The notes under the pieces are model-generated. The model saw only the letters and a program-made list of their open reading frames with translations. It was not told where the DNA came from and searched no databases. Below, piece after piece: positions 56,641 through 64,000 of a stretch of 64,000 bases of DNA. Position 1 is the first letter of the stretch. Each line of letters starts with the position of its first letter. The DNA is from Salticus scenicus (taxonomy: Eukaryota; Arthropoda; Arachnida; Araneae; Salticidae): NCBI GenBank assembly GCA_963930645.1, contig OZ005648.1, forward strand, positions 103,112,667 through 103,176,666, written 5' to 3'. The translations under genes were made by a program, and so were the position numbers.

Positions 56641-57929
56641 CTTTTTATTGACATTTTAAAAAATTTTGAATTTGTTCAGTCTATTCGGAGGAAAATGAAA
56701 GTAATGATATTTAGAGAAACAAAAAATTGTTATAAGCATAAATAAACTTATTAATATATTATGTTCCAAATCTTCACTTCCCCCCTTTTATGTGCATTTA
56801 TATTCAATGCGGTCCGCCTGAGTAAAATGAATTTCAAGTGCAGACCCCAAGTTTCTGGGCTGGGCAAGTCTGGTATAGACAATTGGCTTTAACTCCTACA
56901 TCTACAGTATAATAAGAATATCTGAAAGTATTGTGTATGTACGGATGAAAATGTTTAAAAGAATTCAGTGTTAGTAATTTGGCTTTAGAACCACCTTCTG
57001 TTATTCCAAATGAATAGCCACTCCCATATACAGTCTGTTGCGATCCTTACAGTCCTAAACAATAATATCTTTTGGCCTAATACTAGGATTATTAATTTTG
57101 TTATCTAATTTTCCACTTCAAAAATTTGAAGAAAATCATATTTATTAAAGTTGTTTCGCCACATCTGCAAAGTGGTTTTTATTCACATAAATTAATATTC
57201 AGAAATCTTCTCATTCTAAAACAGAAACAAACGATTCAAATAACATTACTCCCTTCTCAAGTGCTTAAAAATAATACAAGCAGGCATAAAAAAATATATG
57301 ATAAAAATCGTAAAACACATATAAAATTGAATAAATTGATATTGTTAAAAATTATTGAAAATATAATTTAAAGATTGTTTTATATCCATATTTACATGTT
57401 ACTGGATTATAAATTAAATTTTCTTTAATCTTTAGGAAATAGAAATTTATTCTATTTTAAATTTATATGTACAGTCAGCAAGGAAAAAAAAAAAAAAAAA
57501 AGCCACACACACCACCTAATTTTGCCGTAAATTGTCGTAGAAACATATAGTTTTCATATTTTGCTTAATTTTTCATAGAGTTATAAGCTGTTAAAGTATG
57601 GGGATTCTAATGTTAAATGAATGTGATAAACATTAGTTCATATCTTTCCAAAAACTTATTATATTCAAATTCTGTTTTCTTTATGCATTAGAATGAAGTG
57701 ACCCAAACATATTCCATGCATATTTTTGATAAAAAACATTTTTTGAATAATGAAAATTGTTAATAAATTCATATTTGAAAGAATTATGATTTATGATCTA
57801 TGTTATTTTTTGCACGAATAGAACGGACATCATCAAAAACATGGGTTTCGAAATTTACAGCTCGTTCCTAACATTATTTTTTGAGTTACAGTGATATATC
57901 ATTTTTTACTGTTGTTAGAGGGCCGTCAC
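56641..57929. other. No gene seen; partial unclassified repeat
   Basis: At 57470-57610 the unclassified repeat of 50560 recurs (ACAGTCAG, A-run, AAATTGTCGTAGAAACATAT). Otherwise AT-rich. Confidence 0.45.
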
Positions 57930-60200
57930 TTGTGATAATTTGTATCCTCTGTAATTAAATATCTGTATATATTTTGATGAAAAACTATTTTAATTTGCCT
58001 TAATGTTATTCTTATTGTTTTCTAAGCAACATTTCGATGTTTATTATACAAATTGGCTTATTTTTATAAAGTTTTCGCAATGCAGGCAAGAGATTGTGAA
58101 AGAATTCCAAAAGAAAACAAGCCCCGAAAATAGCCTCCTTAACTAGATGCCTGTCGCGTGGCTCGGAAACTTAGCGACAGTTCAAACGGTAGACAGCGCC
58201 ACCTGTTACAGATTGCGAGATTTTTTTATTCAACAGCCACCAATTTTTTTTAAAAATGGGATTTGATATACATAAAAGTTGAATAGGAACAAAGAAACGT
58301 CGTATATGTATATCATATATCACTTCTTAAAATTATTGGTGACAGTTGAATAAAAAAATCACGAAATATGTACTAGGTGGCAACAGTTTAGGCGTTGTCT
58401 ACCGCTTAAACTGTTGCCAAATTTCCGAGCTACGCGACAGGCATCTAGTTAAGGAGGCTATGCCCCGACTCTATGTTGCTAAAACAATATTAATAAAAGC
58501 TAGTTTGCATATTCGTATTTCACTCTATATGTGACGCTGGTATACATAAATCTCAAAGGCATTTACTACATCGAATACTGAAGACAAAACTTAAATGATT
58601 TAATTGCAAATATGTAGAATAATTTTGTTTTACAATTTAAAGATTTAGAAAAATGTGTAAAGGCGTGGCTTACGCTGCAATAAGGAATATACCCTATCCT
58701 GAAATGTTAAGTCTTTGTTCTTAAATATTACAAAAGTTTTCCTAGTTTCTCACAGCTAAAATTCTATTTTAACCCTGCTGCCCCCCCCCTTATTTTTGTG
58801 TGTGTATACTTGAATATTGTAGGATTCTTACACATCAAGTTAAATGTTATGATTTAGGAAATGCGGTAATGCGAGGATTATTGTTTGAAAGAGCAATATG
58901 CAGTGAATAATCCTTTTCTTTTTTTTTCTTGTTTAAAAATTAGTATAATTAATATTTATCAATTTTTAAAAGATTTTTTAAAACGAATTTGCTTTTTTAA
59001 TCTTGTTGTGACATTTTCTCATTCGTTTATTGTACATTATCTAAGCTTTATATTAATTAAATTTTATCGCATGACCTAACATAATAAACTGCTAAGTTAC
59101 TATTAAATGTTTTTTATCACACAATCAAACGGTAGAAAATAGTTTTTTTTTTTTTTTTTTTAGTTTATGAAATCTATTATTGAAACAAAGCACAAAATAT
59201 ACATATATATATATATATTCGATTATTCTAATCACGGCGTAAAATTCACATTTATCATGTAAAAATAATTTAAAACGAGGTAGTATGTATAATTACTTTT
59301 AAAGACATAGATCTTACAAATTTAAAATTAGAATTCAAGTACAGAAGTCGACTGTATAACTGGGGATATTCGTTCTGCGACATAGGAGATCGTTTTATGT
59401 GGGACATACTATATCAGACCAATTTACGCAAATTCAGTCCGATGCTGAAAATTTTTATTTTATTTTATTTTATTTTTGTTTTGTTTTTTATTGTTTTCTA
59501 AGAAAGGTTTCGATGTTTACTATACAAATTAACCTATATTTGTAAAATTAACTCATTGCTGGAGGGAAATTTTGATGGCATTCCAAAAGAATAAAAAATC
59601 CCAAGCTCTGGATTTTTCTGAAACAATACTTTACTTTAAAAAATGTTTCTTGTTTCCTTAATTTTAGTTTATATTGCTCTTTATAGAACTCTAGCATATA
59701 TAAACGAGTGAAATTTAACCGTTTCGATTGTTGATGACAAAATTTCAGTTATATAATCATGAATTTGTTGGATAATTTTATGTTTTATAGAAACGACGTA
59801 TAAAAGCGTGACCTATTACTCAAAATTCGAATGATTTTGAACAGTATCTCCTTTTATTGAATATTAAATATCCTATCTCAGATTATTGTTTAAATCCTGT
59901 TATCTATATTTTTGTATATTGTATATTGTAGGTGTGTACGCCTCAAATTATATGTAAAACTTCATAGTAACACTTTCATGCGGGGCTTACTGTGCAAAAT
60001 AAAAATACACCCAACGAAAGTATATATGTATATATATATATATATATTCTTATATATTAAACACTTTGTTTTTTTTAACCGCTATTCTTATTATTATCCT
60101 TATCCTTATTGCTGTTATTGTTTTACCTTGCTATCTAGATTTTTGTATTTGAGCATTAAAGGGTTCTCTAACTCAAGCTATTTAAATTTAAACGCATGAA
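57930..60200 (+). repeat. Diverged tandem duplication, ~1.5-kb period
   Basis: Segment 57990-58110 (ATTGTTTTCTAAGCAACATT...) matches 59480-59600 (ATTGTTTTCTAAGAAAGGTT...), and 58760-58860 matches 59885-59975. The first copy contains the MITE at 58129-58462; the second, near 59600, does not. A weak third match lies near 60110-60180. No gene. Confidence 0.6.
58129..58462 (+). mobile_element. CATAGCCTCC MITE, copy 2
   Basis: 334 bp, second copy of 6434-6759 (arms with AACTAGATGCCTGTCGCGTG). CCCCGA precedes (58122-58127) and follows (58463-58468). The first base of the left end is changed. Confidence 0.85.
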
Positions 60201-60416
60201 TTAACGTAATATACAGTTCCACGTTTATTAATAATAAGCAATTAAAAAATTTTTAATTCATAAGCAATGTTGCCAACTCATTTGTGGAAATAAATGCTAA
60301 CTCAACCTTAAAAAAGTGCTGAATTTTGATACATTTGTGAAAAATGTGCTAAAATTTGAAACTAATAAAAGTGCTAGATCTTAATAAATTTTCGGGGGAA
60401 AAAATGCTAGAATTCC

Positions 60417-60452
<36 letters not shown>

Positions 60453-60662
60453 TTACACTTCCATAAATTCAAATGGACTATCCATATTGCTAAATCCCAG
60501 TTCGTCGCCAATTGCTCATTGCTTAACTCTAGTTGGTGCAATGTAAAAATCCCCTCAACATTGATATATTTAAGAAAAAATAGTTGAAATTTAAATGCAA
60601 CTTTTGAGAGCAAACTATATCTGAATATTATCAGTTTCAACCATATGAATATGACTAATAGC
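60201..60662. other. No gene seen
   Basis: Short repeats of GTGCTAAAATTTGA-like words at 60310-60385 and an A-run at 60421-60449. Confidence 0.4.
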
Positions 60663-60891
60663 ACAGGGGTCGTTCTCTCCGCCTTTTATTCAGGACACTC
60701 TCAATAATGAAAAATTTTTAAGTTTATTGCTGCCACTATTTTTATGCAATATTCTCTACCCTGTACAATCAGGGCACATCTCTATAAAAATAACCAGAAA
60801 TATTTCTTCGTAAAATTGGTGGTGGTTAAAAAGACAAAAATTTCTTATCTTTGAGAGTGTCCTGAAAAAATGGCGGAGAATATGACCCCTG
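60663..60891 (+). mobile_element. hAT-like MITE, 8-bp duplication
   Basis: Starts ACAGGGGTCGTTCTCTCCGC and ends GGAGAATATGACCCCTG. CTAATAGC (60655-60662) and CTAATAGG (60892-60899) match at 7 of 8. Arms share AGGACACTCTCAA / TTGAGAGTGTCCT. Confidence 0.8.
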
Positions 60892-61144
60892 CTAATAGGT
60901 TTCACGTTATATCTGATGAGTTCTGAAAATTCTTTTACCCTTTTACTGAAAATCAAAATTGTGATGACATGTCTCCAGACCACGCCTACGATAGAATTCC
61001 AGATTGTGGCCAATTGCTCCCTGCGTAGCCTAGTGCGACATTAAAAGCTCTTAATATGAAAATTCTTTATATTTACCTAAGTATTTTTGCATTGTAATAT
61101 CAGTTGATTCGTCATAAATGAGGCTATATTTACTGTTAGCAATC

Positions 61145-61341
61145 CATACTGAACATCTTTATTAATATTCCGTAGTTTTAGTAGTCTTGTTCTTTTTTCA
61201 CAACAGTAAATTTTTAATGTAATATTCTTCAAGTGCAATTACGATTAAATAAGAAGAAAAATACTCTAAAAGATACAGGTATGAAAAAGAAGGCGGGGCT
61301 AACAATACTACGGAATATTAATTAGTATGTTTTCAAATATG
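61145..61341 (+). mobile_element. 6-bp-duplication MITE relative, TATTCCGTAG subtype
   Basis: 197 bp, outer arms TTAATATTCCGTAGTTTTAG and TACTACGGAATATTAATTAG. Inner part CTTCAAGTGCAATTACGATTAAATAAGA and AAATACTCTAAAA, with CCCCGCC box, matches the shared core of the CATAGCTGCC group. Target duplication is imperfect. Confidence 0.7.
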
Positions 61342-61439
61342 GTAATGTTCTGTACCGACGTACACTTGAAATGGATTGCTAAAGTTCTTTTTATTATCTC
61401 ATGACATTTGGCTAGAGATGAATTTATTTACTCATTTAA

Positions 61440-61730
61440 CCCTTATCGCTTCTATGTCCCTTTTGAGGGGACATTAAAAATTTGAGCCACGCCTTAAGGT
61501 ATTCCTCTGCAAATGAAATGTTATTTTTCTAAAACGTGTAACTATAGGCTACCTTTCGGCTATAGGAATATTTTAACAGAAAGATTTATTTCATTTAATG
61601 ATGAAGTAAAATAAAATAAATTATTACAATTTTTCGGTAGCCAAAAGTAGTAAGTTGGAAACTATACGTGTGACGTTTTAAAGGAAAGCCAAAAGGCGTG
61701 TCTTAAGGAAAATATGCCGAGCTCAAAGGG
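61440..61730 (+). mobile_element. Second TTAA-type MITE family
   Basis: TTAA at 61436-61439 and 61731-61734 bracket 291 bp beginning CCCTTATCGCTTCTATGTCC and ending GAGCTCAAAGGG. Internal inverted GCCACGCCTTAAGG / AAGGCGTGTCTTAAGG. piggyBac-like by target and ends; sequence differs from the 941 family. Confidence 0.8.
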
Positions 61731-61734
61731 TTAA

Positions 61735-63252
61735 ATTCAACATGTCCCGATAACTTTGGGTAAAGTTTTATTTTTGCATTTTGTCTAATTACCATGAAAG
61801 CAAGGGTACGTCGATGTTATCAAAGTCAGAAGCTAGCTTTCATTTGCCTAATTCTCAAAGAGTGGAATCAGCCGTAGTGGAATCAATCGCTATGTAAGTT
61901 CATTTAAAAAAAAGGCCTTAGAATCTGGGAAAGCTTTTGCGTATAGCTGATAGCTTGTTCTACAGGGAACCCCCCCTCCCCCGGAAAAAAAGTACCAATG
62001 CATTGCAATTTTGGACAGACATTTTTATAAATTACGTATAAAGAACTTTCTATTGTAAAAATTATAAAGAAATTGATATTTATTGTAACTATGCTAAAAT
62101 AAGATTTTGTTAACTTTCAAATTTACAGGGCTACACTAAAATACTCAGATACATTAAGGGTTGCATTTAGAATATAAGGGCTACGTTTTCGTTTGCGTTA
62201 AGCATTTTTAACACTTTCTAACAATGTTTAAGAGTGATTAGGAATTCAATTAGTTTAATCTGTATGCCTTTCAGAACTACTGTCTGTCCGTTGTGGGATT
62301 ACGTAAGCAAAGAGTATTGAAAGTTATACAGTATAACAATTACGTATATTCAAAAAGTGTTAATAATCAATGAATAGCGCATCATTTTTCGTTCTTGTTT
62401 TAAAGATATAATTACTCTATTATTAATGAAAAATTAACCTTCCTTTTACCGTAAAAGCTGGAAAGCCCACTAGTGGGGGGGGGGGATTAATTGACTACCA
62501 CTAGAATTTTTTTTTTTTTTGCCCAGTAGTTTGTTTTGATTTTAATTAAACTGCCATGTTTGTTATACTTATGGAATATTGAAAGAGAAAGTCGCATATG
62601 CATTGTCAAGTATGGGCCACGTCAATTGGAAACTCATCTGAATTCATGAAAATAAAATTTAAAGTTGAAGATTATTAGCAATATATTAATCGACACCAGT
62701 ATACTTATATAAAATTTGTTTTATTTAAAAAATGAGCTCCTTGGACGTATCGTTAAAGTTGATTTTAGTAGGCCATCTTGTAAAGCAGAATTTGCCAATG
62801 CAAGGTTCTGCTAATTATGAAATAAGTTTGTCATCCTCCTTGCGAAATTGGTTCCAAATCAAGTGCTTGGCTCTCAGATTTTGGGTTTGGCCTCGGAGAG
62901 CATTTAGCTCTAAATTTGGCCCCATATCTCTTACGTGGTGTTCTGGGAAAATTTTTCTTTTTTCTTTTAAGATTTTTACTACCAATGTTGACACTCAAAG
63001 AACTTAAACTATCGAAAAGAAGGTTTGCTTCCGTAGCGACAGTGTAAACACGTCTAATCACGTGACTTGATAGAATCACCATATATCAAAAGCAAATTTA
63101 CAGGGAAACGGCACAGCCGAATGGCGTACGGTCGCTATGTTTTATTTTCCCTGCCTTGCTTGCATTCAACAAAGAACTTATGCTATCCTATAGTATAAGT
63201 TGTTTGCACTACTTTCCCAATGATTATAGCTCTTAGCCTTATTTATTGTACA
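61735..63252. other. No gene recognised
   Basis: The segment 62790-62960 is GC-richer. Its frames (62732-63007 + and 63082-62831 -) carry no motif I know. Confidence 0.35.
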
Positions 63253-63480
63253 GTCGGCAAAAAAAAGCCGCTTCCCCCAACCTAATTTCTCTATAAATTG
63301 TCGCAGAAACATATGGTTGGTACTAATCGATTCGTAATAACGTTTAGTGTTTAATGGTATAGTTAGAGTTTGCTTAACCGTTTGAATGCTGAAGCACATT
63401 CTGAAACCTTTACCTTAACTGCTATCGCTGTTTTCGACCTCAATAAAAGTTTTTCCGGTGTGAATATTTAGTTTTGTAAT
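63253..63480 (+). repeat. Unclassified dispersed repeat, copy 3
   Basis: ACAGTCGGC, AAATTGTCGCAGAAACATATGG, GGTACTAATCGATTCGTAAT and GGTATAGTTAGAGTTTGCTTA follow 50560-50780 closely. No ends or target duplication found. Confidence 0.55.
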
Positions 63481-64000
63481 AAATTCGAAACCCATTCATG
63501 CCAGCTGAAAAACTACGCCGCGCAGTAAAAATTAAAAAAAAAAAAAAAAAAAAAAATCTAAGTAAGCAGCAATGAAAATGTTATCTATAAATGTGTATTT
63601 TTATAGATAAATCATTTACCCTCGACAGCTCTTTCTACAGAAATAAAATATGAAATTTTCTAATGATCTATAAAAACTCACCTAATTAATGAAAGCCACG
63701 CCTTGCTGTAGCGTATGTAAAAGGCCAATTTAAGTATCATTAAAGGATGAATAAAAACAAAAAACGTGTTTTAACATAAATAATTGTTCACACACAATTG
63801 TTCACAAATTTAAGAGCAGTGAAAAAATCCAATTTTAATATAGTTCTCCAAATATGCAATTCAGCGTAGTGGATAGGTTTGTAATTTGATAAGATTTTAT
63901 CGAGACTCCGCCCACTCTTATTTTTTTCCAACTTATTTCACAAAAATAAAGATATATATATTTTTTAAATGTTGAAATCAGCGTCGTAATATTTTATGCG
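63481..64000. other. AT-rich end of window, nothing recognised
   Basis: A-run at 63532-63556; no gene. Confidence 0.4.

Overview
The window looks like a piece of an arthropod nuclear genome, most likely a spider. It is very AT-rich, intron- and repeat-like, and full of homopolymer runs and AT microsatellites. It contains no intact host gene. The lineage is inferred from the transposon assembly (412/mdg-like gypsy, jockey-like LINE, Tc1, Helitron with A^T target, tRNA-derived SINEs, many short palindromic elements). No single marker proves it. Nearly everything identifiable is mobile DNA or a decayed copy of it.

Layout. At 1-5242 there are two diverged direct copies of a ~1.5-1.8 kb segment. 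Copy 1 carries a TTAA-type MITE that copy 2 lacks. From 5243 to 17439 lies a ~12.2 kb inverted-repeat structure with two ~5.6 kb diverged arms around a ~0.94 kb centre. The flanks of this structure match one continuous stretch of the upstream duplicate copy (around 1795), so that copy acts as an empty site and the whole palindrome behaves as one insertion. Its middle carries a decayed gene for a protein with many C2H2 zinc fingers and a C-terminal 49-residue tandem repeat. The arms differ by later insertions, including MITEs, a SINE and a solo LTR. From 17.5 to 27.3 kb there are CACTG-ended elements, MITEs and tandem duplications in otherwise featureless AT-rich DNA.

From about 27.4 to 30.6 kb there is a deleted jockey-like LINE on the minus strand. 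From 30739 to 35186 there is a gypsy-type LTR retrotransposon, also minus strand, with almost identical LTRs, PBS, PPT and a 4-bp ATAT target duplication. Its protease, reverse transcriptase and RNase H region is missing, and the single gag-integrase frame has two nonsense codons. From 35 to 50 kb there are a minisatellite, a dense group of MITEs at 44.2-45.0 kb and a few possible host exons. From 50.9 to 52.3 kb there is a Tc1-like transposon with a broken transposase. From 53.5 to 55.3 kb there is a non-autonomous Helitron filled with G-rich tandem repeats. From 56 to 64 kb there are a SINE, a diverged tandem duplication and more MITEs.

The most informative property of the window is that its internal duplications (1-5 kb, the palindrome arms, 58-60 kb) give paired filled and empty sites. 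These let several insertions and target duplications be read from this sequence alone. The two strongest candidates for something new are the giant inverted-repeat element with its zinc-finger gene, and a set of ~190-bp palindromic MITEs that share an inner core and 6-bp target duplications but have different outer ends.
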